This document shows, piece by piece, positions 48,391 through 61,247 of a DNA stretch of 64,000 nucleotides. Source of the stretch: Coriaria nepalensis. Its lineage: Eukaryota; Streptophyta; Magnoliopsida; Cucurbitales; Coriariaceae. A model generated the notes under the pieces. The model saw nothing but the letters and a program-made list of their open reading frames with translations. It searched no databases and was not told the DNA's origin. A program made the position numbers and the translations under genes. Each line of letters opens with the position of its first letter. The first letter of the stretch is position 1. The stretch spans positions 36,859,501 through 36,923,500 of the forward strand of contig CP114481.1 in NCBI GenBank assembly GCA_027186245.1, read 5' to 3'.

Positions 48391-51300
48391 GTGCATAACT
48401 TGCAAATGATCATTGCAAGGAAAGTGTGCATTCGTTTAACCTTAAAATAATTTCAATGAGTCATTTCAAGTCAATAACTTATTTCATAGCAAGTCGAACG
48501 TATTCTAGTTTTGCACTACAGACACAACTTTTGTGCATAACTTGCAAATGATCATTGCAAGGAAAGTGTGCATTCGTTGAAAATTAAAATCATTTCAATG
48601 AGTCATTTCAAGTCAATAACTTATTTCATAGCAAGTCGAACGTATTCTAGTTTTGCACTACAGAGACAACTTTTGTGCATAACTTGCAAATGATCATTGC
48701 AAGGAAAGTGTGCCTTCGTTTAAAATTAAAATCAATTCAATGAGTCATTTCAAGTCAATAACTTATTTCATAGCAAGTCGAACGTATTCTAGTTTTGCAC
48801 TACAAACACAACTTTTGTGCATAACTTCCAAATGATCATTGCAAGGAAAGTGTGCATTCGTTTAACCTTAAAATAATTTCAATGAGTCATTTCAAGTCAA
48901 TAACTTATTTCATAGCAAGTCGAACGTATTCTAGTTTTGCACTACAGACACAACTTTTGTGCATAACTTGCAAATGATCATTGCAAGGAAAGTGTGCATT
49001 CGTTGAAAATTAAAATCATTTCAATGAGTCATTTCAAGTCAATAACTTATTTCATAGCAAGTCGAACGTATTCTAGTTTTGCACCACAGAGACAACTTTT
49101 GTGCATAACTTGCAAATGATCATTGCAAGGAAAGTGTGCATTCGTTTAAAATTAAAATTAATTCAATGAGTCATTTCAAGTCAATAACTTATTTCATAGC
49201 AAGTCGAACGTATTCTAGTTTTGCACTACAGACACAACTTTTGTGCATAACTTCCAAATGATCATTGCAAGGAAAGTGTGCATTCGTTTAACCTTAAAAT
49301 CATTTCAATGAGTCATTTCAAGTCAATAACTTATTTCAAAGCAATTCGAACGAATTCTAGTTTTGCACGACAGAGACAACTTTTGTGCATAACTTCCAAA
49401 TGATCATTGCAAGGAAAGTGTGCATTCGTTTAAAATTAAAATCATTTCAATGAGTCCTTTCAAGTCAATAACTTATTTTGAAGAAAGTCGAACGAATTCT
49501 AGTTTTGCACTACAGACACAACTTTTGTGCATAACTTGCAAATGATCATTGCAACGAAAGTGTGCATTCGTTTAACCTTAAAATCATTTCAATGAGTCAT
49601 TTCAAGTCAATAACTTATTTCAAAGCAATTCGAACGAATTCTAGTTTTGCACTACAGAGACAACTTTTGTGCATAACTTGCAAATGATCATTGCAAGGAA
49701 AGTGTGCATTCGTTTAAAATTAAAATCATTTCAATGAGTCCTTTCAAGTCAATAACTTATTTCGAAGCAATTCGAACGAATTCTAGTTTTGCACTACAGA
49801 GAAAACTTTTGTGCATAACTTGCAAATGATCATTGCAAGGAAAGTGTGCATTCGTTTAAAATTAAAATCATTTCAATGAGTCCTTTCAAGTCAATAACTT
49901 ATTTCGAAGAAAGTCGAACGAATTCTAGTTTTGCACTATAGACATAACTTTTGTGGATAACTTGCAAATGATCATTGCAAGGAAAGTGTGCATTCGTTTA
50001 ACCTTAAAATCATTTCAATGAGTCATTTCAAGTCAATAACTTATTTCAAAGCAATTCGAACGAATTCTAGTTTTGCACTACAGACACAACTTTTGTGCAT
50101 AACTTGCAAATGATCATTGCAAGGAAAGTGTGCATTCGTTTAACCTTAAAATCATTTCAATGAGTCATTTCAAGTCAATAACCTATTTCAAAGCAATTCG
50201 AACGAATTCTAGTTTTGCACTACAGAGACAACTTTTGTGCATAACTTGCAAATGATCATTGCAAGGAAAGTGTGCATTAGTTTAAAATTAAAATCATTTC
50301 AACGAGTCCTTTCAAGTCAATAACTTGTTTCGAAGCAAGTCGATCGAATTCTAGTTTTACACCACAAACATAACTTTGGTGGATAACTTACAAATGATCA
50401 TTGCAAGGAAAGTGTGCATTCGTTTAACCTTAAAATAATTTCAATGAGTCAGTTCAAGTCAATACCTTGTTTCATAGCAAGCCGAACGTATTCTAGTTTT
50501 GCACTACAGACACAACTTTTGTGCATAACTTGCAAATGATCATTGCAAGGAAAGTGTGCATTCGCTTATCCTTAAAATCATTTCAATGAGTCATTTCAAG
50601 TCAATAACTTATTTCAAAGCAATTGGAACGAATTCTAGTTTTGCACTACAGAGACAACTTTTGTGCATAACTTGCAAATGATCGTTGCAAGGAAAGTGTG
50701 CATTCGTTTAAAATTAAAATTATTTCAATGAGTCCTCTCAAGTCAATAACTTATTTCGAAGCAATTCGAACGAATTCTAGTTTTGCACTACAGAGACAAC
50801 TTTTGTGCATAACTTGCAAATGATCATTGCAAGGAAAGTGTGCATTCGTTTAAAATTAAAATCAATTCAATGAGTCATTTCAAGTCAATAACTTACTTCA
50901 AAGCAAGTCGAACGTATTCTAGTTTTGCACTACAGAGACAACTTTTGTGCATAACTTGCAAATGATCATTGCAAGGAAAGTGTGCATTCGTTTAACCTTC
51001 AAATCATTTCAATGAGTCATTTCAAGTCAATAACTTATTTCATAGCAAGTCGAACGTATTCTAGTTTTGCACAACAGACACAACTTTTGTGCATAACTTG
51101 CAAATGATCATTGCAAGGAAAGTGTGCATTCGTTTAAAATTAAAATCATTTCAATGAGTCCTTTCAAGTCAATAACTTATTTCGAAGAAAGTCGAACGAA
51201 TTCTAGTTTTGCACTACAGACATAACTTTTGTGCATAACTTGCAAATGATCATTGCAAGGAAAGTGTGCATTCGTTTAACCTTAAAATCATTTCAATGAG

Positions 51301-51860
51301 TCATTTCAAGTCAATAACTTATTTCATAGCAAGTCAAACGTATTCTAGTTTTGCACTACAGACACAACTTTTGTGCATAACTTGCAAATGATCATTGCAA
51401 GGAAAGTGTCCATTCGTTTAAAATTAAAATCATTTCAATGAGTCCTTTCAAGTCAATAACTTATTTCGGAGCAAGTCGAACGAATTCTAGTTTTGCGCTA
51501 CAGAGACAACTTTTGTGCATAACTTGCAAATGATCATCGAAAGGAAAGTGTGCATTCGTTTAACCTTAAAATCATTTCAATGAGTCATTTCAAGTCAATA
51601 ACTTATTTCAAAGCAATTCGAACGAATTCTAGTTTTGCACTACAGTGACAACTTTTGTGCATAACTTGCAAATGATCATTGCAAGGAAAGTGTGCATTCG
51701 TTGAAAATTAAAATCATTTCAATGAGTCATTTCAAGTCAATAACTTATTTCGAAGCAAGTCGATCGAATTCTAGTTTTGCACTACAAACATAACTTTTGT
51801 GCATAACTTGCAAATGATCATTGCAAGGAAAGTGTGCATTCGTTTAACCTTAAAATAATT
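48391..51860 (+). repeat. C-type run followed by the most heterogeneous array segment
   Basis: 48.4-49.25 kb is a run of C units, including a trimer duplication (TTGAAAATT at 48,57x/49,00x, offset 426 bp). 49.3-51.86 kb is a mixture in which many private substitutions occur once: GCAACGAAAG (49,55x), CATTAGTTT (50,27x), GTTTTACACC and TTTGGTGGATAACTTACAA (50,35x-50,39x), AATACCTTGTTTC with AAGCCG (50,46x-50,48x), CGCTTATCC (50,57x), GATCGTTGC (50,68x), TGCGCTAC (51,49x) and CATCGAAAGG (51,53x). No local HOR partner was seen for most of these, suggesting slower turnover here. Confidence 0.65.
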
Positions 51861-52881
51861 TCAATGAGTCATTTCAAGTCAATAACTTATTTCGTAGCAA
51901 GTCGAACGTATTCTAGTTTTGCACTACAGACACAACTTTTGTGCATAACTTGCAAATGATCATTGTAGGGAAAGTGTGCATTCGTTTAACCTTAAAATCT
52001 TTTCAATGAGTCATTCCAAGTCAATAACTTACTTCAAAGCAAGTCGAACGTATTCTAGTTTTGCACTACAGACACAACTTTTGTGCATAACTTGCAAATG
52101 ATCATTGCAAGGAAAGTGTGGATTCGTTTAACCTTAAAATCATTTCAATGAGTCATTTCAAGTCAATAACCTATTTCAAAGCAATTCGAACGAATTCTAG
52201 TTTTGCACTACAGAGACAACTTTTGTGCATAACTTGCAAATGATCATTGCAAGGAAAGTGTCCATTCGTTTAAAATTAAAATCATTTCAATGAGTCCTTT
52301 CAAGTGAATAACTTGTTTCATAGCAAGCCGAACGTATTCTAGTTTTGCACTACAGACACAACTTTTGTGCATAACTTGCAAATGATCATTGCAAGGAAAG
52401 TGTGCATTCGTTGAAAATTAAAATCATTTCAATGAGTCATTTCAAGTCAATAACTTATTTCATAGCAAGTCGAACGTATTCTAGTTTTGCACTACAGACA
52501 CAACTTTTGTGCATAACTTGCAAATGATCATTGTAGGGAAAGTGTGCATTCGTTTAACCTTAAAATCTTTTCAATGAGTCATTCCAAGTCAATAACTTAC
52601 TTCAAAGCAAGTCGAACGTATTCTAGTTTTGCACTACAGACACAACTTTTGTGCATAACTTGCAAATGATCATTGCAAGGAAAGTGTGGATTCGTTTAAC
52701 CTTAAAATCATTTCAATGAGTCATTTCAAGTCAATAACCTATTTCAAAGCAATTCGAACGAATTCTAGTTTTGCACTACAGAGACAACTTTTGTGCATAA
52801 CTTGCAAATGATCATTGCAAGGAAAGTGTCCATTCGTTTAAAATTAAAATCATTTCAATGAGTCCTTTCAAGTGAATAACT
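51861..52881 (+). repeat. 4-mer tandem pair (568-bp HOR)
   Basis: About 51,861-52,313 matches 52,429-52,881 at an offset of 568 bp (4 x 142). Shared markers are CATTGTAGGG (51,961/52,529), GTCATTCCAAG, GTGTGGATTCG, CCTATTTC, TCCATTCG and CAAGTGAATAAC. Between the copies sits a unit with CTTGTTTCATAGCAAGCCG (52,30x), which resembles the unit at 50,46x and probably marks the exchange junction. Confidence 0.78.
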
Positions 52882-55785
52882 TATTTCGGAGCAAGTCGAA
52901 CGAATTCTAGTTTTGCACTACAGAGACAACTTTTGTGCATAACTTGCAAATGATCAGCGAAAGGAAAGTGTGCATTCGTTTAACCTTAAAATCATTTCAA
53001 TGAGTCATTTCAAGTCAATAACTTATTTCAAAGCAATTCGAACGAATTCTAGTTTTGCACTACAGAGACAACTTTTGTGCATAACTTGCAAATGATCATT
53101 GCAAGGAAAGTGTGCATTCGTTTAAAATTAAAATCATTTCAATGAGTCCTTTCAAGTCATTAACTTATTTCGAAGCAATTCGAACGAATTCTAGTTTTGC
53201 ACTACAGAGACAACTTTTGTGCATAACTTGCAAATGATCATTGCAAGGAAAGTGTGCATTCGTTTAAAATTAAAATCATTTCAATGAGTCCTTTCAAGTC
53301 AATAACTTATTTCGAAGCAAGTAGAACGAATTCTAGTTTTCCACTACAGAGACAACTTTTGTGCATAACTTCCAAATGATCATTGCAAGGAAAGTGTGCA
53401 TTCGTTTAACCTTAAAATCATATCAATGAGTCATTTCAAGTCAATAACTTACTTCAAAGCAATTCGAACGAATTCTAGTTTTGCACTACAGACACAACTT
53501 TTGTGCATAACTTGCAAATGATCATTGCAAGGAAAGTGTGCATTCGTTTAACCTTAAAATCATTTCAATGAGTCATTTCAAGTCAATAACCTATTTCAAA
53601 GCAATTCGAACGAATTCTAGTTTTGCACTACAGAGACAACTTTTGTGCATAACTTGCAAATGATCATTGCAAGGAAAGTGTCCATTCGTTTAAAATTAAA
53701 ATCATTTCAATGAGTCCTTTCAAGTCAATAACTTATTTCGAAGAAAGTCGAACGAATTCTAGTTTTGCACTACAAACATAACTTTTGTGCATAACTTGCA
53801 AATGATCATTGCAAGGAAAGTGTGCATTCGTTTAACCTTAAAATCATTTCAATGAGTCATTTCAAGTCAATAACTTATTTCAAAGCAATTTGAACGAATT
53901 CTAGTTTTGCACTACAGACACAACTTCTGTGCATAACTTCCAAATGATCATTGCAAGGAAAGTGTGCATTCGTTTAACCTTAAAATCATTTCAATGAGTC
54001 ATTTCAAGTCAATAACTTATTTCAAAGCAATTCGAACGAATTCTAGTTTTGCACTACAGAGACAACTTTTGTGCATAACTTGCAAATGATCATTGCAAGG
54101 AAAGTGTGCATTCGTTGAAAATTAAAATCATTTCAATGAGTCATTTCAAGTCAATAACTTATTTCATAGCAAGTCGAACGTATTCTAGTTTTGCACTACA
54201 GACACAACTTTTGTGCATAACTTGCAAATGATCATTGCAGGGAAAGTGTGCATTCGTTTAACCTTAAAATCTTTTCAATGAGTCATTTCAAGTCAATAAC
54301 TTACTTCAAAGCAAGTCGAACGTATTCTAGTTTTGCACTACAGACACAACTTTTGTGCATAACTTGCAAATGATCATTGCAAGGAAAGTGTGGATTCGTT
54401 TAACCTTAAAATCATTTCAATGAGTCATTTCAAGTCAATAACCTATTTCAAAGCAATTCGAACGAATTCTAGTTTTGCACTACAGAGACAACTTTTGTGC
54501 ATAACTTGCAAATGATCATTGCAAGGAAAGTGTCCATTCGTTTAAAATTAAAATCATTTCAATGAGTCCTTTCAAGTGAATAACTTATTTCGGAGCAAGT
54601 CGAACGAATTCTAGTTTTGCACTACAGAGACAACTTTTGTGCATAACTTGCAAATGATCAGCGAAAGGAAAGTGTGCATTCGTTTAACCTTAAAATCATT
54701 TCAATGAGTCATTTCAAGTCAATAACTTATTTCAAAGCAATTCGAACGAATTCTAGTTTTGCACTACAGAGACAACTTTTGTGCATAACTTGCAAATGAT
54801 CATTGCAAGGAAAGTGTGCATTCGTTTAAAATTAAAATCATTTCAATGAGTCCTTTCAAGTCATTAACTTATTTCGAAGCAATTCGAACGAATTCTAGTT
54901 TTGCACTACAGAGACAACTTTTGTGCATAACTTGCAAATGATCATTGCAAGGAAAGTGTGCATTCGTTTAAAATTAAAATCATTTCAATGAGTCCTTTCA
55001 AGTCAATAACTTATTTCGAAGCAAGTAGAACGAATTCTAGTTTTCCACTATAGAGACAACTTTTGTGCATAACTTCCAAATGATCATTGCAAGGAAAGTG
55101 TGCATTCGTTTAACCTTAAAATCATATCAATGAGTCATTTCAAGTCAATAACTTACTTCAAAGCAATTCGAACGAATTCTAGTTTTGCACTACAGACACA
55201 ACTTTTGTGCATAACTTGCAAATGATCATTGCAAGGAAAGTGTGCATTCGTTTAACCTTAAAATCATTTCAATGAGTCATTTCAAGTCAATAACCTATTT
55301 CAAAGCAATTCGAACGAATTCTAGTTTTGCACTACAGAGACAACTTTTGTGCATAACTTGCAAATGATCATTGCAAGGAAAGTGTCCATTCGTTTAAAAT
55401 TAAAATCATTTCAATGAGTCCTTTCAAGTCAATAACTTATTTCGAACAAAGTCGAACGAATTCTAGTTTTGCACTACAAACATAACTTTTGTGCATAACT
55501 TGCAAATGATCATTGCAAGGAAAGTGTGCATTCGTTTAACCTTAAAATCATTTCAATGAGTCATTTCAAGTCAATAACTTATTTCAAAGCAATTTGAACG
55601 AATTCTAGTTTTGCACTACAGACACAACTTCTGTGCATAACTTCCAAATGATCATTGCAAGGAAAGTGTGCATTCGTTTAACCTTAAAATCATTTCAATG
55701 AGTCATTTCAAGTCAATAACTTATTTCAAAGCAATTCGAACGAATTCTAGTTTTGCACTACAGAGACAACTTTTGTGCATAACTT
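52590..55785 (+). repeat. 12-mer tandem pair (1,704-bp HOR)
   Basis: About 52,590-54,080 matches 54,294-55,785 at an offset of 1,704 bp (12 x 142). Shared markers are GTGTGGATTCG (52,687/54,391), GATCAGCGAAAGG (52,952/54,656), GTCATTAAC, an H unit of the AAGTAGAACG/TTTTCC subtype (53,315/55,019), CATATCAATG, AATTTGAACG and ACTTCTGTGC. Differences include CACTACAG versus CACTATAG and GAAGAAAG versus GAACAAAG. Confidence 0.8.
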
Positions 55786-56379
55786 GCAAATGATTATTGC
55801 AAGGAAAGTGTGCATTCGTTTAAAATTAAAATCATTTCAATGAGTCCTTTCAAATCAATAACTTATTTCGAAGAAAGTCGAACGAATTCTAGTTTTGCAC
55901 TACAGAGACAACTTTTGTGCATAACTTGCAAATGATCATTGCAAGGAAAGTGTGCATTCGTTGAAAATTAAAATCATTTCAATGAGTCATTTCAAGTCAA
56001 TAACTTATTTCAAAGCAATTTGAACGAATTCTAGTTTTGCACTACAAACACAACTTCTGTGCATAACTTCCAAATGATCATTGCAAGGAAAGTGTGCATT
56101 CGTTTAACCTTAAAATCATTTCAATGAGTCATTTAAAGTCAATAACTTATTTCAAAGCAATTCGAACGAACTCTAGTTTTGCACTACAGAGACAACTTTT
56201 GTGCATAACTTGCAAATGATTATTGCAAGGAAAGTGTGCATTCGTTTAAAATTAAAATCATTTCAATGAGTCCTTTCAAGTCAATAACTTATTTCGAAGC
56301 AAGTCGATCGAATTCTAGTTTTGCACCACAGAGACAACTTTTGTGCATAACTTCCAAATGATCATTGCAAGGAAAGTGT

Positions 56380-58770
56380 GCATTCGTTTAACCTTAAAAT
56401 CATTTCAATGAGTCATTTCAAGTCAATAACTTATTTCAAAGCAATTCGAACGAATTCTAGTTTTGCACTACAGAGACAACTTTTGTGCATAACTTGCAAA
56501 TGATTATTGCAAGGAAAGTGTGCATTCGTTTAAAATTAAAATCATTTCAATGAGTCCTTTCAAGTCAATAACTTATTTCGAAGAAAGTCGAACGAATTCT
56601 AGTTTTGCACTACAGAGACAACTTTTGTGCATAACTTGCAAATGATCATTGCAAGGAAAGTGTGCATTCGTTGAAAATTAAAATCATTTCAATGAGTCAT
56701 TTCAAGTCAATAACTTATTTCAAAGCAATTTGAACGAATTCTAGTTTTGCACTACAGACACAACTTCTGTGCATAACTTCCAAATGATCATTGCAAGGAA
56801 AGTGTGCATTCGTTTAACCTTAAAATCATTTCAATGAGTTATTTAAAGTCAATAACTTATTTCAAAGCAATTCGAACGAATTCTAGTTTTGCACTACAGA
56901 GACAACTTTTGTGCATAACTTGCAAATGATTATTGCAAGGAAAGTGTGCATTCGTTTAAAATTAAAATCATTTCAATGAGTCCTTTCAAGTCAATAACTT
57001 ATTTCGAAGCAAGTCGATCGAATTCTAGTTTTGCACCACAGAGACAACTTTTGTGCATAACTTGCAAATGATCATTGCAAGGAAAGTGTGCATTCGTTTA
57101 ACCTTAAAATCATTTCAATGAGTCATTTCAAGTCAATAACTTATTTCAAAGCAATTCGAACGAATTCTAGTTTTGCACTACAGAGACAACTTTTGTGCAT
57201 AACTTGCAAATGATCATTGCAAGGAAAGTGTGCATTCGTTTAAAATTAAAATCATTTCAATGAGTCCTTTCAAGTCAATAACTTATTTCGAAGAAAGTCG
57301 AACGAATTCTAGTTTTGCACTATAGACATAACTTTTGTGCATAACTTGCAAATGATCATTGCAAGGAAAGTGTGCATTCGTTTAAAATTAAAATCAATTC
57401 AATGAGTCATTTCAAGTGAATAACTTATTTCGGAGTAAGTCGAACGAATTCTAGTTTTGCACTACAGAGACAACTTTTGTGCATAACTTGCAAATGATCA
57501 GCGAAAGGAAAGTGTGCATTCGTTTAACCTTAAAATCATTTCAATGAGTCATTTCAAGTCAATAACTTATTTCAAAGCAATTCGAACGAATTCTAGTTTT
57601 GCACTACAGAGACAACTTTTGTGCATAACTTGCAAATGATTATTGCAAGGAAAGTGTGCATTCGTTTAAAATTAAAATCATTTCAATGAGTCCTTTCAAG
57701 TCAATAACTTATTTCGAAGAAAGTCGAACGAATTCTAGTTTTGCACTACAGAGACAACTTTTGTGCATAACTTGCAAATGATCATTGCAAGGAAAGTGTG
57801 CATTCGTTGAAAATTAAAATCATTTCAATGAGTCATTTCAAGTCAATAACTTATTTCAAAGCAATTTGAACGAATTCTAGTTTTGCACTACAGACACAAC
57901 TTCTGTGCATAACTTCCAAATGATCATTGCAAGGAAAGTGTGCATTCGTTTAACCTTAAAATCATTTCAATGAGTTATTTAAAGTCAATAACTTATTTCA
58001 AAGCAATTCGAACGAATTCTAGTTTTGCACTACAGAGACAACTTTTGTGCATAACTTGCAAATGATTATTGCAAGGAAAGTGTGCATTCGTTTAAAATTA
58101 AAATCATTTCAATGAGTCCTTTCAAGTCAATAACTTATTTCGAAGCAAGTCGATCGAATTCTAGTTTTGCACCACAGAGACAACTTTTGTGCATAACTTG
58201 CAAATGATCATTGCAAGGAAAGTGTGCATTCGTTTAACCTTAAAATCATTTCAATGAGTCATTTCAAGTCAATAACTTATTTCAAAGCAATTCGAACGAA
58301 TTCTAGTTTTGCACTACAGAGACAACTTTTGTGCATAACTTGCAAATGATCATTGCAAGGAAAGTGTGCATTCGTTTAAAATTAAAATCATTTCAATGAG
58401 TCCTTTCAAGTCAATAACTTATTTCGAAGAAAGTCGAACGAATTCTAGTTTTGCACTATAGACATAACTTTTGTGCATAACTTGCAAATGATCATTGCAA
58501 GGAAAGTGTGCATTCGTTTAAAATTAAAATCAATTCAATGAGTCATTTCAAGTGAATAACTTATTTCGGAGTAAGTCGAACGAATTCTAGTTTTGCACTA
58601 CAGAGACAACTTTTGTGCATAACTTGCAAATGATCAGCGAAAGGAAAGTGTGCATTCGTTTAACCTTAAAATCATTTCAATGAGTCATTTCAAGTCAATA
58701 ACTTATTTCAAAGCAATTCGAACGAATTCTAGTTTTGCACTACAGAGACAACTTTTGTGCATAACTTGCA
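56380..58770 (+). repeat. 8-mer tandem pair (1,136-bp HOR)
   Basis: Sequence from about 56,380 recurs 1,136 bp later (8 x 142) to about 58,770. Shared markers are GATTATTGC (56,50x/57,63x), TTGAAAATT, AATTTGAACG with ACTTCTGTGC, GAGTTATTTAAAG (56,836/57,972), a G unit with GCACCACAG, CACTATAGACATA, CAAGTGAATAAC with CGGAGTAAG (57,41x/58,55x) and GATCAGCG (57,496/58,632). I saw no difference between the copies. Confidence 0.8.
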
Positions 58771-61247
58771 AATGATCATTGCAAGGAAAGTGTGCATTCG
58801 TTTAAAATTAAAATCATTTCAATGAGTCCTTTCAAGTCAATAACTTATTTCGAAGCAATTCGAACGAATTCTAGTTTTGCACTACAGAGACAACTTTTGT
58901 GCATAACTTGCAAATGATCATTGCAAGGAAAGTGTGCATTCGTTTAAAATTAAAATCATTTCAATGAGTCCTTTCAAGTCATTAACTTATTTCGAAGCAA
59001 TTCGAACGAATTCTAGTTTTGCACTACAGAGACAACTTTTGTGCATAACTTGCAAATGATCATTGCAAGGAAAGTGTGCATTCGTTTAAAATTAAAATCA
59101 TTTCAATGAGTCCTTTCAAGTCAATAACTTATTTCGAAGCAAGTAGAACGAATTCTAGTTTTCCACTATAGAGACAACTTTTGTGCATAACTTCCAAATG
59201 ATCATTGCAAGGAAAGTGTGCATTCGTTTAACCTTAAAATCATATCAATGAGTCATTTCAAGTCAATAACTTACTTCAAAGCAATTCGAACGAATTCTAG
59301 TTTTGCACTACAGACACAACTTTTGTGCATAACTTGCAAATGATCATTGCAAGGAAAGTGTGCATTCGTTTAACCTTAAAATCATTTCAATGAGTCATTT
59401 CAAGTCAATAACCTATTTCAAAGCAATTCGAACGAATTCTAGTTTTGCACTACAGAGACAACTTTTGTGCATAACTTGCAAATGATCATTGCAAGGAAAG
59501 TGTCCATTCGTTTAAAATTAAAATCATTTCAATGAGTCCTTTCAAGTCAATAACTTATTTCGAAGAAAGTCGAACGAATTCTAGTTTTGCACTACAAACA
59601 CAACTTTTGTGCATAACTTGCAAATGATCATTGCAAGGAAAGTGTGCATTCGTTTAACCTTAAAATCATTTCAATGAGTCATTTCAAGTCAATAACTTAT
59701 TTCAAAGCAATTTGAACGAATTCTAGTTTTGCACTACAGACACAACTTCTGTGCATAACTTCCAAATGATCATTGCAAGGAAAGTGTGCATTCGTTTAAC
59801 CTTAAAATCATTTCAATGAGTCATTTCAAGTCAATAACTTATTTCAAAGCAATTCGAACGAATTCTAGTTTTGCACTACAGAGACAACTTTTGTGCATAA
59901 CTTGCAAATGATTATTGCAAGGAAAGTGTGCATTCGTTTAAAATTAAAATCATTTCAATGAGTCCTTTCAAGTCAATAACTTATTTCGAAGAAAGTCGAA
60001 CGAATTCTAGTTTTGCACTACAGAGACAACTTTTGTGCATAACTTGCAAATGATCATTGCAAGGAAAGTGTGCATTCGTTGAAAATTAAAATCATTTCAA
60101 TGAGTCATTTCAAGTCAATAACTTATTTCAAAGCAATTTGAACGAATTCTAGTTTTGCACTACAGACACAACTTCTGTGCATAACTTCCAAATGATCATT
60201 GCAAGGAAAGTGTGCATTCGTTTAACCTTAAAATCATTTCAATGAGTTATTTAAAGTCAATAACTTATTTCAAAGCAATTCGAACGAATTCTAGTTTTGC
60301 ACTACAGAGACAACTTTTGTGCATAACTTGCAAATGATTATTGCAAGGAAAGTGTGCATTCGTTTAAAATTAAAATCATTTCAATGAGTCCTTTCAAGTC
60401 AATAACTTATTTCGAAGCAAGTCGATCGAATTCTAGTTTTGCACCACAGAGACAACTTTTGTGCATAACTTGCAAATGATCATTGCAAGGAAAGTGTGCA
60501 TTCGTTTAACCTTAAAATCATTTCAATGAGTCATTTCAAGTCAATAACTTATTTCAAAGCAATTCGAACGAATTCTAGTTTTGCACTACAGAGACAACTT
60601 TTGTGCATAACTTGCAAATGATCATTGCAAGGAAAGTGTGCATTCGTTTAAAATTAAAATCATTTCAATGAGTCCTTTCAAGTCAATAACTTATTTCGAA
60701 GAAAGTCGAACGAATTCTAGTTTTGCACTATAGACATAACTTTTGTGCATAACTTGCAAATGATCATTGCAAGGAAAGTGTGCATTCGTTTAAAATTAAA
60801 ATCAATTCAATGAGTCATTTCAAGTGAATAACTTATTTCGGAGTAAGTCGAACGAATTCTAGTTTTGCACTACAGAGACAACTTTTGTGCATAACTTGCA
60901 AATGATCAGCGAAAGGAAAGTGTGCATTCGTTTAACCTTAAAATCATTTCAATGAGTCATTTCAAGTCAATAACTTATTTCAAAGCAATTCGAACGAATT
61001 CTAGTTTTGCACTACAGAGACAACTTTTGTGCATAACTTGCAAATGATCATTGCAAGGAAAGTGTGCATTCGTTTAAAATTAAAATCATTTCAATGAGTC
61101 CTTTCAAGTCAATAACTTATTTCGAAGCAATTCGAACGAATTCTAGTTTTGCACTACAGAGACAACTTTTGTGCATAACTTGCAAATGATCATTGCAAGG
61201 AAAGTGTGCATTCGTTTAAAATTAAAATCATTTCAATGAGTCCTTTC
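57515..61247 (+). repeat. 16-mer (2,272-bp) offset duplication
   Basis: About 57,515-58,975 matches 59,787-61,247 at an offset of 2,272 bp (16 x 142): GATTATTGC, GTTATTTAAAG (57,974/60,246), CGGAGTAAG and GATCAGCG (58,632/60,904). It ends where 58,98x reads GTCATTAAC and 61,25x reads CAATAACC. The intervening 58,976-59,786 is the H-led series from the 52.6-55.8 kb HOR, so 8-mer and 12-mer blocks have been shuffled together. Confidence 0.75.
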
